A stretch of DNA of 64,000 nt from Acidobacteriaceae bacterium UBA1307 (GCA_002307235.1 DBTV01000011.1:532-64531); one strand, 5' to 3'; shown: positions 42,301 to 50,917, counted from the first letter of the stretch. Notes: a model not told the origin generated them from the sequence alone. A program made the numbers and translations.

Positions 42301-42423
42301 ACGCAGACCTACGGACCGGGCAACCGCTTTGGCGCCTCCACCAAACTGGCCGGCGGCATGTTCGCCTCGCCGAGCAACTCCGCCGTACGCCGCATCTTCT
42401 TCCAGGCGGCTTTCAACTTCTAG
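39373..42423 (+). CDS. Oar-like TonB-dependent outer-membrane receptor
   Basis: A 1016-residue outer-membrane protein: signal peptide (LLRFSLFAVVVACLGLGAGLLSAQ), a carboxypeptidase-regulatory-like domain (~40-125: ASIHGSIVDPAGAIIPGARITLTN...GHYEFANLPAGSYIVQAAVDGF), a plug-like segment (IYIDGFTGGTLPPKSAIREIRINQNPFSAEFDRIGYGRIEILTKPG) and a large beta barrel ending in FFQAAFNF with terminal Phe. The GTG at 39373 has GGGGGGAAATTC upstream. An extended Gly/His loop (MGGGPGGGPGGGGHGGGG) lies near residue 920. No obvious TonB box was identified. Oar-like receptors in acidobacteria are thought to import sugars or export-associated ligands; ligand unknown. A strong terminator follows. Confidence 0.9.
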   Translation: MFRTLLRFSLFAVVVACLGLGAGLLSAQAPAATPAATATGASIHGSIVDPAGAIIPGARITLTNALGVAVAHTTADAAGHYEFANLPAGSYIVQAAVDGFAPFTSPTLQLADGQAKRVRITLAIQTEQQSVVVTDDQGPTVSIDADSNASSVVLKDKDLDALSDDPDELSNELTALAGPSAGPNGGQIYIDGFTGGTLPPKSAIREIRINQNPFSAEFDRIGYGRIEILTKPGTDKFHARGFVQGNDKSFNTGNPFTKNIPDYHSVQYNGNVSGSLSKNASYFITIEGRNTQDANIYTAYVPSFDSTKGQYSYNYDTNGNPLNPTTGGVFAPATRFEFSPRLDLQLGAKNTLTMRFQYERSSSSGSIGTTALPTTATGITSSEYSFQASNSTIITDHLVNEMRLQLRRSISTTTPVSNAPSISVTSYLSAGGSGGNASSHSDHMELQDMFTLSAGAHAIKFGGWLRDNRASESTNSGYNGSYSFKTPQDYVNTLNGAKAIRTLSFTSGQQDFKVKTYRANVFDAAAFFQDDWKVNRFLTLSGGVRFESQNHINDHVDFAPRVAFAYALDGHKDKKQAKTVLRGGYGFFYDRFGINMGLTTNNGSASSLLSTTINNPICFNADSLSNIGSTPQQIIQACTGTGSSKGTAISQIQSLDANYHSPYDEQLGISVERQLSKAATLSTTYVHTFGVHQTATRNANAYEAGSYQYGSTTLTGTRPNPSQGIVNEIYPEAVFKQNQLIVNSNARFSPTFNLSGFYVFSDAKGNSGTASNSWNLNQDYGRTSFNRRHMVFLMGGYTAPFGIALSPFLVAQSGRSYNIVTNNDLTGDTYYNNRPAYANAASCKAGASNGRYVSTSLGCFDVTPDPGAKLIPINMGKAPSAVAFNLRVSRSFGFGPKTGGAAGPNQGGRPQGSLMGGGPGGGPGGGGHGGGGRGGMGMASTGHKYSLNLSAQALNLFNNVDYGSPSGTLVPTYNSTTQTYGPGNRFGASTKLAGGMFASPSNSAVRRIFFQAAFNF

Positions 42424-42441
42424 GACAACGTCACTCAACAG

Positions 42442-42474
42442 AACAAGGCCGGAGCGCGATGCTCCGGCCTTGTT
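42442..42474. terminator. Bidirectional terminator between receptor and beta-mannosidase genes
   Basis: AACAAGGCCGGAGC (42442-42455), loop gcgat, GCTCCGGCCTTGTT (42461-42474): a perfect 14-bp stem between convergent genes. Confidence 0.92.
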
Positions 42475-42494
42475 GTTTGCGCACGACTGTTTGT

Positions 42495-45131
42495 TTATCG
42501 CGCCGCGCCCATCGTTGCTCCGCGCACGCGGCGGAAGGCATCGACCAGCGAGGTCGCCTTCCTCTGCTGACGCAGTTTTTCGGGCGGGGCTTTGCTGGTT
42601 ACGTGGATCAGGCGCGTCTCACCCGGCAGCAGGTCGAAGTAGTTATCGTCGAGCTGGACGTCGAGATTGCCAAAGCTGAGGTCAACATCGCGTGCCAGCA
42701 CCGGTGAGCTGACGCGCAGCGTGTAATGGCCCTGCGCGCCCGTCAGTTCTGTTGTGAGCGCGGCTGGTTTGAGTTGCACCGCCTTGGTCGGCGCCAGATA
42801 GAGCAGATTCCGCGAGAGCATCTCGGTGCCCCGCGTCAGCTCGGCCACGACGAAGACCTGCGCCGTGTCGGTCGCCCCGGCGTCGGCCAGTCGTTTCAGC
42901 GGCCAGTCGAGAGAAACCTTGCTCGCCAGCGGCGCGACCTCCACCGGCTTCGATTCCTCGAGCAGCGTCTTGCCTTCCATCGTCATCAATCGCGCCCGCA
43001 GCGTGAGTTTTTCCGCCGCGGTCTTGTCGGAGACGATGAAAAATTTCACTGCGCCCTCTTCCACATGCGGCGAGATGAGCACCGGCGCATAGAAGCGCCG
43101 CGCATAATATTGCAGCGCCTTCCAGCGTCCGGCGTAGTCGATCGAGGACCAGGAGGCCACCGGCCAGCAGTCGTTGAGCTGCCAGAAGAGCGCGCCCATC
43201 GTCTGGGGCCGCGAGCGGCGGAAGTGCTCGGCGCCGATCTTTACGCCTTCGGCCTGCAAGACCTGACTCACGTAGAGAAAGCTCGCGAAATCCTTGGGCT
43301 CGTCGTAGTCCTTGAGCAGATACTCGCGAATGATGGCGTTGCCTGCGGCGTTCTTCTGGTGTGCCTTCATCACCGGGGTAAAGATATTCGCGCGGTCAGC
43401 CGCATCGGTAAAGCTCTCGACGGTCCGCAACTCGGGAAAGGACTGAAAGCCGAACTCCGAAACAAAGCGCGCATGGTGCTGTTCGTAGGCCGTGAATGAG
43501 GAGTGCTGATGCCAGACATCCCACAGATGCTCATCGCCCGAGCGATAACTCGCCGTCAGCTTTTCGCCGTTGGCCGAAGGCGAACTCGGCCAGTAGGGGC
43601 GGTCAGGGTCGAGCGCGGCCACGACGCGCTTCAGCACACCGTCATTGTCGTTAAACATGCGCACGTAATCATCGAAGATGTGCTTGCGCACCTCGGGCGC
43701 CAGTTCGGCGCGCGGCGACCAGTTGTAGGCCAGCTCGGTCTCGTTGTTGCCGGACCAGAGCACAATCGAAGGATGCGCGCGCAGCCGCTTGACCTGATCG
43801 CGCGCCTCGGCCTCGACATTGCGCTCGAAGCTCTCCGAGCCCGGTTGCCAGTCATTGCCGAACTGGAAATCCTGCCAGACCATCAGCCCCAGCCGGTCGC
43901 AGAGCGTGTAAAACGCATCGCTCTCGTAGTAGCCGCCGCCCCAGTGCCGCAGCATGTTCATGCTTGCCGCGCGCGCCGCCGTGAGAATCTGGCGCTGCCG
44001 GGCGACTGTCACGCGGTTCGGAAAACTGTCGAAGGGAATCACGTTCGCGCCCTTGGCAAAGACCGGAATCCCGTTGACGACGAAGGTGAAGCTGCGGCCC
44101 CATGCATCCGGCTCGCGGCGCAACTCGACCGTGCGCAGGCCCGTTTCCACCGTCTTCGATTCTGCATTGGAGCCCATGCCGACCCGCGCCGTGAAGCGAT
44201 AGAGCGGCTGCGCGCCGTAACCGGCCGGATACCAGAGCTTGGGCTTGCGGATCGTCAGCGGCAGCTCGACGCGGTTGCTGCCCGCGCGCAACGCAACCGT
44301 TTTCGTGATCGACCCCGGCTTGCTCCCCTGCGAGGAAACCAGCGTCAGTTGCCCGCTGCCGGCGCGCGCGGCCTCGACGGTGATCTCGGCCACCAGTTGC
44401 GCCGCGTCCTTATCGAGCTTTTTTTGCCGGATGGCGAGCTCGTCGATGCGCACTGCGTCCCAGGCCTCGAGCCGCACCGGCTTCCAGAGGCCACTGGTCA
44501 CAAAGCGCGGTCCCCAGTCCCAGCCGAACTCGTAGGCGGGCTTGCGCAACAGCGTCTTCGGCTCGGTCTTCGAGCGGGCGATCCAGGCATCCTTCGCCGC
44601 CAGCTCCGCCGCCTTCGCCAGGGGCGCGGCAAAAACGACATGGAGCGTATTCCGCCCGGCACGCAGATGCGCTTTGGCCGGAACGCGCCAGGTGCGGAAG
44701 CTGTTGGTGGCCTCGAGAATCGGCGCGCCATTCAGCCAGATTGTCGCCGGTCCGTCGATGCCGTCAAAGACCAAGTCAACGTTGGACCGCGCCAGCAGGG
44801 CCGCGCTCACGTTGAAGTTGAGCCGATATTCCCAGCTCTCCTTTTCGATCCATTGCAGCTTCGCTTCGTTGTCGCGCGCGAACGGGTCGGGGATTTTTTT
44901 GTTGGCGAGCAGGTCCAGATGCACATCACCCGGCACCGACGCCCTCAGCCATCCATCCTCGGCGGAGGCGCCTTTTTTTACCTGCCGAAACTGCCAGCCA
45001 TGATTGAACTGCACCATGAGGTTTTGCGCCGCACCTAATTGACTCGATGGTGTTTGCGCCTCAACCGCGCTGCCCCCGATCCCCAACAACAAACCAGTCC
45101 ACAGACAGCCGGCGGCCCAAGCATTCCGCAT
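42495..45131 (-). CDS. Beta-mannosidase (GH2), exported
   Basis: An 878-residue GH2 enzyme expected to release terminal beta-mannose from manno-oligosaccharides in the periplasm. Signal peptide AAGCLWTGLLLGIGGSAVEAQ; GH2 sugar-binding domain (QFNHGWQFRQVKKG...SVPGDVHLDLL), Ig-like domain, then the TIM barrel with acid/base E464 in LWSGNNETELAYNW and nucleophile E559 in FVSEFGFQSFPE; RHWGGGYYESDAFYTLCDRLGLMVWQDFQFG is diagnostic of the mannosidase branch. The ATG at 45131 has GGAAAGGACG upstream. Divergent from a LacI regulator, which likely controls it. Intact. Confidence 0.92.
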   Translation of the reverse strand: MRNAWAAGCLWTGLLLGIGGSAVEAQTPSSQLGAAQNLMVQFNHGWQFRQVKKGASAEDGWLRASVPGDVHLDLLANKKIPDPFARDNEAKLQWIEKESWEYRLNFNVSAALLARSNVDLVFDGIDGPATIWLNGAPILEATNSFRTWRVPAKAHLRAGRNTLHVVFAAPLAKAAELAAKDAWIARSKTEPKTLLRKPAYEFGWDWGPRFVTSGLWKPVRLEAWDAVRIDELAIRQKKLDKDAAQLVAEITVEAARAGSGQLTLVSSQGSKPGSITKTVALRAGSNRVELPLTIRKPKLWYPAGYGAQPLYRFTARVGMGSNAESKTVETGLRTVELRREPDAWGRSFTFVVNGIPVFAKGANVIPFDSFPNRVTVARQRQILTAARAASMNMLRHWGGGYYESDAFYTLCDRLGLMVWQDFQFGNDWQPGSESFERNVEAEARDQVKRLRAHPSIVLWSGNNETELAYNWSPRAELAPEVRKHIFDDYVRMFNDNDGVLKRVVAALDPDRPYWPSSPSANGEKLTASYRSGDEHLWDVWHQHSSFTAYEQHHARFVSEFGFQSFPELRTVESFTDAADRANIFTPVMKAHQKNAAGNAIIREYLLKDYDEPKDFASFLYVSQVLQAEGVKIGAEHFRRSRPQTMGALFWQLNDCWPVASWSSIDYAGRWKALQYYARRFYAPVLISPHVEEGAVKFFIVSDKTAAEKLTLRARLMTMEGKTLLEESKPVEVAPLASKVSLDWPLKRLADAGATDTAQVFVVAELTRGTEMLSRNLLYLAPTKAVQLKPAALTTELTGAQGHYTLRVSSPVLARDVDLSFGNLDVQLDDNYFDLLPGETRLIHVTSKAPPEKLRQQRKATSLVDAFRRVRGATMGAAR

Positions 45132-45403
45132 GCATCGTCCTTTCCATTGGCGAGAAAAACGCGCGCCGACTTCGCGCACGTCTTCAGGGTACTCCGCTGG
45201 GCAAAGCCAGAGGCTTCAGCATTGGCCCCCAAAGCGCACGCGATTCCCTGTTTGTGTCGCGCAACGATGCATTTCCTTGCCGGATGCGCGGACAAGCGCT
45301 CCCCATCACGCGACGGAGATGGAAAACGGCTATTCCCATGCGGGTCTGATGCCGTAGGATATTTCTTCAATCTCCATTTTTTATCTTGTAGTTCGGGGCT
45401 TAC

Positions 45404-46435
45404 ATGGCAAAACGCATTCCTACGATGAGAGATGTGGCGCAGCTCGCTGGCGTCGGCACCATGACTGTTTCCCGGTTCCTCAATGGTTCGGCAACCGTCT
45501 CGCGCGAGACGGCCGAACGTGTCGACAAGGCGATCCATGCCCTGCACTACAAGCCGAACCAGATGGCGCGTGCCCTGCGCGGACAGCGGAGCCGCTCCAT
45601 CGGCCTCATTCTTCCCTATCTCTACGATCCGTTTTTTGCCATCTGCGCGCATGCCATCACTGAGGTCGCCAAGCAGAACGGTTACACCGTGCTGACCACC
45701 ACCTCCGACGAAAGCCCCGATGTCGAGTACAACGAGGCCGTGCAGATGTTGCAGCGCTACGTCGAAGGCCTGATTCTGATTCCGGCCAACAACGGCAAGA
45801 CCCGCATCAATCGCGTGCTTACGGGCCGCGTTCCCCTGGTCAGCTTCGATCGGCCCATTGACGAGCCCGCCTTCGATCAGGTGCTTGTCCAGAACCAGCT
45901 TGGCGCCCAGCGCATGGTTGAGCACCTCATCGAGCACGGCCATCGCCGCATCGCCTTCATGGGACTCAGCCGCAGTCTTTACACCATTGAGGCGCGCTTC
46001 AAGGGCTATCAGCAGGCGATGCTCCACGCCGGTCTTGAGCCGATTGCCAGCTTTGACTGCGCCACGCTCGAAGGCGCACGGGCGGCACTCGAACAGCAGC
46101 TTGGCACCCCTGAGCCCCCTACCGCCTGCTTTACCGCCAACACCCTCGCTTCGACCTTTGTCGTCGCGGAGCTGCACCGGCTCGGCATCAAGACGCCCGA
46201 GCAGGTTGCTCTGGCCGGCTTTGACGATTTCTTTTTTGCCGCCACCCTCTCGCCCGCCCTGTCGGTCGTCCGACAACCGGTTGAAGAGTTGGGCCACATT
46301 GCCGCCGTGCAGCTTTTTGACCGGCTCAAGAGCAGCGTTCTGCCGCCGACCGGCACGCGCACGGTGCTCCCTGTCAGCCTCGTCCTGCGCCAGTCCTGCG
46401 GCTGCACGCACACAGGCGAAAAGGTTATCGAATAG
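45404..46435 (+). CDS. LacI family transcriptional regulator
   Basis: A 343-residue sugar-responsive repressor. Residues 7-56 form the LacI helix-turn-helix and hinge (MRDVAQLAGVGTMTVSRFLNGSATVSRETAERVDKAIHALHYKPNQMARALRG); the rest is a periplasmic-binding-protein-like effector domain (SIGLILPYLYDPFFA, VEGLILIPANN, PLVSFDRPI, HRRIAFMG, ALAGFDDFFFAATLSPALSVVRQP). It faces the beta-mannosidase gene across 272 bp, where a GACAAGCGCTCC stretch (~45292) contains an AGCGCT core like LacI-family operators; this is only suggestive. Probably regulates mannoside use. Its 3' end overlaps the convergent glycosyltransferase gene by 11 bp. Confidence 0.92.
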   Translation: MAKRIPTMRDVAQLAGVGTMTVSRFLNGSATVSRETAERVDKAIHALHYKPNQMARALRGQRSRSIGLILPYLYDPFFAICAHAITEVAKQNGYTVLTTTSDESPDVEYNEAVQMLQRYVEGLILIPANNGKTRINRVLTGRVPLVSFDRPIDEPAFDQVLVQNQLGAQRMVEHLIEHGHRRIAFMGLSRSLYTIEARFKGYQQAMLHAGLEPIASFDCATLEGARAALEQQLGTPEPPTACFTANTLASTFVVAELHRLGIKTPEQVALAGFDDFFFAATLSPALSVVRQPVEELGHIAAVQLFDRLKSSVLPPTGTRTVLPVSLVLRQSCGCTHTGEKVIE

Positions 46436-47699
46436 CGGTCTTTCGCGCACAGAGCCCCGCGGCGGCAAGCACGACCAGCTCCGGCATCACCGGCAGCCGG
46501 TAGCGTCCCACCGCCTGCACGCCTCCCGAGACCGCCAGAAAGTACAGGGCCACGCTCAACAGCAGGGCCAGCACGGGCCTTGCGATGCCGCCCCGCACGA
46601 TTCCCCGCGCAGCAAACAGGTAAAGCGCCAGCAACCAGGCCTCGAACAGAGCCATCCAGACCAGCCGGCCCGGATGCAGATGCGCCATGCGCCCGAGGGC
46701 GCGCAACGGGTCGGAGCTGACCACGCGCTCCGGCGCATCCTCGGCACCCAGCAGCTTCAGAAGGTCGGTCGCGCACGGCGTCAAGGCCACCAGCAGTGAC
46801 CCGGTGACCTGCTGCCGCAGAAAGATTCCCGGATGCGCGGCCAGAATGTGCTTTGCCGCGGTGGTCTGTTCGGACAGATGCCCCACCCCCGGCTCCATCA
46901 CGCCAAAGTAGCCGAGCGCGCGCTGTTCGTCGACCAGCGTCGTACCGGCTCGCGCCGCCAGCACGCCCGCCGCCGAGTAGTAGTACAGATTGCGCGCGGC
47001 GATGCTTGAAAAACCGCCGAAGCCGGTTTCGACCCGGTTGCGAATCTGCCAGAGCGCGAGCCAGGGCAGGGTCGTGGCCAGCAGCACCGCGAGGCTCCAT
47101 GCCAGCCAGCGCTTCTCTTGCCAGAAGAGAATAAAAAACAGAGCAATAAGAGCAAAGGGCAGAAAATAGCCGACGGGTCGCACGAAGATTGCCGCCGTCA
47201 GCGCCAGCCCGCCCAGGGCCAGCGCACGCAAGCTCCGCGCCTGCAGAAAGACCACCAGCCGTTCGAGACTCAGCAGCAGAAAGAGCAGAAAGAGCGTCTC
47301 CGAGAGCAGACGCACCGAGTAGATTACCGCCACCGGCTCGAAGGCGAAGAGCCACGCCGCGCACAGCGCCACGCGTTCGCTCGCAAACACCGCCCGTGCC
47401 AGCCGCGCCACCAGCCAGACGCAGAGCAGGCCGAGGGCAATCTGGGCGAGCGCGGCCAGCGCCGGTCCTGCAAGGCTTGTCGCCGCCAGAAAGAGCGGAT
47501 AGCCCGGCGTGCGATCAACCTCCGGCAACCCCGCCGTCACAAAGCGGCCGTGCCAGAGCAGATTCCGCCCCGGCTCCAGATAGCTGGCCGTGTCGCCACT
47601 GGTGATGACCCGCGTGCCGGTACGCGCGAGCGCCATTGCCCACAGGCCCAGCCGCACCAGCGCTGCCGCCAGCAGCGGCGCCATCGGTTTCAGGCCCAT
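46425..47699 (-). CDS. Polytopic GT39-like glycosyltransferase (ArnT/PMT superfamily)
   Basis: A 424-residue integral membrane protein with roughly ten hydrophobic segments. The short periplasmic loop GDTASYLEPGRNLLWHGRFVTAGLPEVDRTPGYPLFLAA has the acidic residue and RTPGYPLF typical of GT-C enzymes using polyprenyl-phosphate sugars (ArnT/PMT/DUF2029-like). RPVGYFLPFALIALFFILF and the C-terminal RYRLPVMPELVVLAAAGL fit the same class. It starts 10 bp inside the end of the upstream glycosyltransferase gene, so the two are coupled. Acceptor unknown; a surface polysaccharide or protein is likely. Confidence 0.78.
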   Translation of the reverse strand: MGLKPMAPLLAAALVRLGLWAMALARTGTRVITSGDTASYLEPGRNLLWHGRFVTAGLPEVDRTPGYPLFLAATSLAGPALAALAQIALGLLCVWLVARLARAVFASERVALCAAWLFAFEPVAVIYSVRLLSETLFLLFLLLSLERLVVFLQARSLRALALGGLALTAAIFVRPVGYFLPFALIALFFILFWQEKRWLAWSLAVLLATTLPWLALWQIRNRVETGFGGFSSIAARNLYYYSAAGVLAARAGTTLVDEQRALGYFGVMEPGVGHLSEQTTAAKHILAAHPGIFLRQQVTGSLLVALTPCATDLLKLLGAEDAPERVVSSDPLRALGRMAHLHPGRLVWMALFEAWLLALYLFAARGIVRGGIARPVLALLLSVALYFLAVSGGVQAVGRYRLPVMPELVVLAAAGLCARKTAIR

Positions 47700-48802
47700 G
47701 TCAGCTCTTCCAACAGGTCGGCATACTCCTTCTCCCAGGCCTCGACGCGCGAGGCAAGACTGAATTTTTCCTCGATGCGTCGCCGCGCGGCCTGCCCGAT
47801 CCTTTGGCGCTTTTCCCCGGAGAGCTGCATGGTCTCGCGCATGCCCCGGGCCAGAAAGGCAGGATCCTTGGCGTCGACCATGCGCCCGGCCGCGCTCACC
47901 AACTCGAAGACGCCGCCCACGTCGGTCGCCACCACTGGCTTTTCCATCGCCATGGCCTCGGCGACGACCAGCGGCATTCCCTCCCAGGCGGAGCCGAGCA
48001 CGAAGCCATCGGCCGCGTCATAGAGAGCCTCCAGATCGCGCCGCACGCCGAGCCAGCGGAGTTTGTCCTCGATCCCCAACTGGCGGGCCAGTTTTTTCAG
48101 TCCCGCCGCATAACGCGGTTTGCCGCTGCCCGCGATCCAGAGCCGCGCCCTCTCTTCCTGTTGCGCAAGCTGCGCAAAGCCGTGCAGAAGATTCGGCAGA
48201 TCCTTGGCCCTGGTCAGCCGACCGGCCGTGAGCCAGACAAACTCATCGGCCACACCCATCGCCGCGCGCGTCTGCTCGCGCCGTTCACGGTCCGGCCGAA
48301 ACTGCTCGGTGTCGATTCCGTTGGGAATCACCTTGATCTTCATGCAGGGCGTTGCGCCCAGCCGGACGTAACGCATGGCGGAAAGCAGGCTGACGGCGAC
48401 GGTCTGTTCCGCCCAGCGGTCGGTAAGACGATAGGCCACCAGACGCGGCCACGGTCCTTCATAGATGTTGTGGATCGTCGAGATCACCGGCGCCTGCAGG
48501 CCGCCGCGATGGAGCAGGCGGGCAAACAGATTGGCATGGAAGCAGTGCGCATGGACCAGATCGGGCTGAAACGTGCGCAGAATCTCGCCTGCCGGGCGCA
48601 GTTTGCGCAGAAAATCGAGCGGGTTTTTGTGCATGCCGAGCCGATGCACGGGCAGCTCCGTCGGCCATTCCTGCTCGACCTGCTCGCCTAACACCAACAG
48701 AGTCAGCGTATGATCGCGCCGTGCCAGTCGCTCGGCCACAGCCACCGCCTGATGCTCGGCTCCGCCTAAGCCGAGCGAGGTCAACACAAAGGCTATTCGC
48801 AT
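47690..48802 (-). CDS. GT4 family glycosyltransferase
   Basis: A 370-residue GT-B glycosyltransferase: RIAFVLTSLGLGGAEHQAVAVAERLARR at the N-terminus, HAHCFHANLFARLLHRG, VIPNGIDTEQFRPDRERRE, and the donor-binding block GSAWEGMPLVVAEAMAMEKPVVATDVGGVFELV with the E-x7-E-like arrangement. Retaining transfer from a nucleotide-sugar is the family reaction, in polysaccharide or glycolipid synthesis. The ATG at 48802 (MRIAFVL) is chosen; the open frame to 48973 adds a non-homologous extension. Overlaps the following GT39-like gene by 10 bp, forming a two-gene unit. Confidence 0.9.
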   Translation of the reverse strand: MRIAFVLTSLGLGGAEHQAVAVAERLARRDHTLTLLVLGEQVEQEWPTELPVHRLGMHKNPLDFLRKLRPAGEILRTFQPDLVHAHCFHANLFARLLHRGGLQAPVISTIHNIYEGPWPRLVAYRLTDRWAEQTVAVSLLSAMRYVRLGATPCMKIKVIPNGIDTEQFRPDRERREQTRAAMGVADEFVWLTAGRLTRAKDLPNLLHGFAQLAQQEERARLWIAGSGKPRYAAGLKKLARQLGIEDKLRWLGVRRDLEALYDAADGFVLGSAWEGMPLVVAEAMAMEKPVVATDVGGVFELVSAAGRMVDAKDPAFLARGMRETMQLSGEKRQRIGQAARRRIEEKFSLASRVEAWEKEYADLLEELTWA

Positions 48803-48990
48803 CGCAGATTTCACCCTGGAATTTGGTGGAATGATCATACCGCCGGAAACCTCCTTTTCGGGGGAATTTCTGCCTTTTTCTCTCCGAAAGAGAACTATCC
48901 TGCCTTTTTTGTTTGCTAAAGGGTTCTTCACCAACAAAATAGTTATGCAAACCGAGCTCGCCAGGCTGTACAATCCTCTGGAGGTATCCC

Positions 48991-49326
48991 ATGGCCGGAG
49001 ACATTCAGCTCACGTGCAGCGATTGTGGACAAGAGTTCACTTTTACCGCTGCAGATCAGACGTTCTTTCAGGAACGTGGTTATTCAACGCCCAAGCGCTG
49101 CAAGAATTGCCGTCAGGCACGCAAAAACGAACAAGGTGGATCCGGTGGTGGTGGTGGTTATCGTTCAGCTCCCGCACAGGGAACGCCCGTCATTTGTTCT
49201 GGATGCGGGCAGCCCACTACGGTTCCGTTTGAGCCGCGCGGGGATCGTCCCGTCTATTGCCGCGACTGCTATCAGGCCCGCAAGGGCAGCAGCAGTGGTG
49301 GCGGACGCGGTCGCGAACGCTACTAA
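48991..49326 (+). CDS. Small zinc-ribbon protein with CxxC-x17-CxxC domain
   Basis: A 111-residue protein with two zinc-binding modules. The first has C9-x2-C12 and C37-x2-C40 (LTCSDCGQEF...PKRCKNCRQARK); the second has C69-x2-C72 and C90-x2-C93, exactly 17 residues apart, the hallmark of the CxxC-x17-CxxC family. A Gly-rich linker (QGGSGGGGGYRS) joins them and the C-terminus is RGG-like (SSSGGGRGRERY), suggesting RNA or DNA binding. GGAGGTATCCC lies directly before the ATG at 48991, and a TACAAT box ~20 bp upstream may be the -10. Function unknown; such proteins are abundant in acidobacteria and Chloroflexi. Confidence 0.85.
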   Translation: MAGDIQLTCSDCGQEFTFTAADQTFFQERGYSTPKRCKNCRQARKNEQGGSGGGGGYRSAPAQGTPVICSGCGQPTTVPFEPRGDRPVYCRDCYQARKGSSSGGGRGRERY

Positions 49327-49585
49327 CTAACAACTCACCGAGGTCTCCGGTTTTCCTCCCCGCCGGAGACGAGTGCCCTTCCCGCTGATTCGGTGCCCGC
49401 GCTCCACACGCAGAGGTTTTGCGTGCATAAGGGTGTGCGCACCGCGTCTTCTTTCTTCTCACCCCCAGAAAATTTCATGCGAAGATCGCCACCGAGAGCC
49501 TCAGCTTTATCGGTGCGATACTTCGTGCGCGCTCGTGCATCCAATACGTACGATCTGCGGTCTTTCTTTATAGGAGAGGATTTTC

Positions 49586-49984
49586 ATGGAAGTTCAAGTT
49601 ACGCATCTTGGCAACGTTCGCTTCAACGTGCAGGCCCGCAACCATTCTCTGATCTGCGATCAGCCGGCAGAGAACAAAGGGGACGACAGCGGCATGACGC
49701 CGCCCGAGCTGATGCTGGCCGCGCTCGCGAGCTGCGCCGGTTATTATGCGGTCGAATACCTGAAGACGCGCGGGCTGACCGAGACCGGCGTCCGGGTCAG
49801 CGTGAAGGCCGACAAGCTCAAGGGCCCGGCCCGGCTCGGCAACTTCATCGTGCAGGTCCGTTGTCCGGTCGCGCTTACCGAAGAGCAGACACTCGCACTG
49901 ACGCGCTCGGTCGAGCGCTGCCTGATCCACAACACCCTGCTGAACCCGCCGCAGATCACGCTCGAGATCGAACAGCCGGAGTAA
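49586..49984 (+). CDS. OsmC/Ohr family peroxidase-like protein
   Basis: A 132-residue OsmC-family protein, normally a thiol peroxidase acting on organic hydroperoxides. Both redox cysteines are present: C50 in ALASCAGYYAVEYL and C112 in VERCLIHNTL. TPPELMLAALASC is the family signature. AGGAGAG precedes the ATG at 49586. A perfect terminator follows. The closest subgroup is YhfA/OsmC rather than Ohr. A 259-bp gap separates it from the zinc-ribbon gene; it contains no recognisable gene. Confidence 0.9.
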   Translation: MEVQVTHLGNVRFNVQARNHSLICDQPAENKGDDSGMTPPELMLAALASCAGYYAVEYLKTRGLTETGVRVSVKADKLKGPARLGNFIVQVRCPVALTEEQTLALTRSVERCLIHNTLLNPPQITLEIEQPE

Positions 49985-49989
49985 GACAA

Positions 49990-50015
49990 AAGGGCGGGCG
50001 TGCTGGCCCGCCCTT
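49990..50015 (+). terminator. Terminator of the OsmC gene
   Basis: AAGGGCGGGC (49990-49999) and GCCCGCCCTT (50006-50015), perfect 10-bp stem, 6-nt loop. The gap from here to 50220 holds no gene that I can support. Confidence 0.85.
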
Positions 50016-50220
50016 CTGGTTCGTTTGGCCCGGCTGACAAAACGAAGTAGGCCTGTGAAGGAACGTGTGACGGAGCAACAACCGCGGATCCCCGTCGACT
50101 ACGCCCAGGGCAGGCTTTCGACTCACCACCCCCTTGGCTGAAGAAAACGCCGGGGGGCCCGTTCGCTCAGGGTGACGACCGCTTTTTAGGCTGGGTGCCG
50201 TATTCTTTGCCAGCAACAAA

Positions 50221-50249
50221 AGCGCGGAAGGGCTTGGCCCTTCCGCGCT
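50221..50249 (-). terminator. Terminator of pgsA
   Basis: AGCGCGGAAGGGC/GCCCTTCCGCGCT, perfect 13-bp stem with a 3-nt loop; on the minus strand it is followed by TTTTGTTG. Confidence 0.88.
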
Positions 50250-50278
50250 TCTTTAAGCAAAACTTAAAGTAGAAAAGA

Positions 50279-50917
50279 TTACAGAATGCTGGCGCTTTTG
50301 CGGCGGGCGATGACGGTTGCCTTGCGGCGATCGGCCGAGGCATGGTCGATCTGCTTCCAGAAGCCGACAAAGTAATCGATGGCCGAGATCGTGGAGACGG
50401 CGACGGCAAAATAGATGGAAGCCACCGCGTACCAGTAGACCGGAATGATGACAAAACCGACGTGCCACTGATACCAGCCGTGAGCCAGAAGGCAGGAGAC
50501 AACGGCGACGATCTGCACGACCGTTTTGAGCTTGCCCAGATCGCTGGCCTGGATGGTGAAGCCCTCCGAGGAGGCGATCGAGCGCAGGCCCGAGATCAGA
50601 AATTCGCGGCCGATGATGACCACCGTGATCCAGACCTTGACGATCTGCGGCATGTAGGAGACGAGCGCGACAAGGGCGGCGGTGACCATCATCTTGTCGG
50701 CAATCGGGTCAAGCAACATGCCGATGGTGGTGACCTGAGCGCGTTTCCGTGCCAGGTAGCCATCGACGCCATCGGTGATCGAGGCCAGAATGAAGAGAAT
50801 CGAGGCCAGCAACTCCTGCGTGCCGTCGCCCTTCCACGGAAAACTGCTCGACAGAATCCACAGGAAGATGGGGATCATGACGATGCGGCTTAACGTGAGG
50901 GAATTCGGCAGATTCAT
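50279..50917 (-). CDS. pgsA: CDP-diacylglycerol--glycerol-3-phosphate 3-phosphatidyltransferase
   Basis: PgsA makes phosphatidylglycerol phosphate from CDP-diacylglycerol and glycerol-3-phosphate in the inner membrane. The 212-residue protein has the complete CDP-alcohol phosphotransferase motif D49-x2-D52-G-x2-A-R-x8-G-x3-D70-x3-D74 in ITDGVDGYLARKRAQVTTIGMLLDPIADK, six membrane segments, and the PgsA start MNLPNSLTLSRIVMIPIFLW. The extended C-terminus (DHASADRRKATVIARRKSASIL) is basic and probably cytoplasmic. Some related synthases share the motif, but the N-terminus favours PgsA. Confidence 0.92.
   Translation of the reverse strand: MNLPNSLTLSRIVMIPIFLWILSSSFPWKGDGTQELLASILFILASITDGVDGYLARKRAQVTTIGMLLDPIADKMMVTAALVALVSYMPQIVKVWITVVIIGREFLISGLRSIASSEGFTIQASDLGKLKTVVQIVAVVSCLLAHGWYQWHVGFVIIPVYWYAVASIYFAVAVSTISAIDYFVGFWKQIDHASADRRKATVIARRKSASIL

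Noticed and set aside
50030..50220. Small gene or RNA in the OsmC-pgsA gap
   Set aside because: No open frame with a ribosome-binding site and no conserved structure beyond the two terminators; it resembles ordinary spacer DNA.
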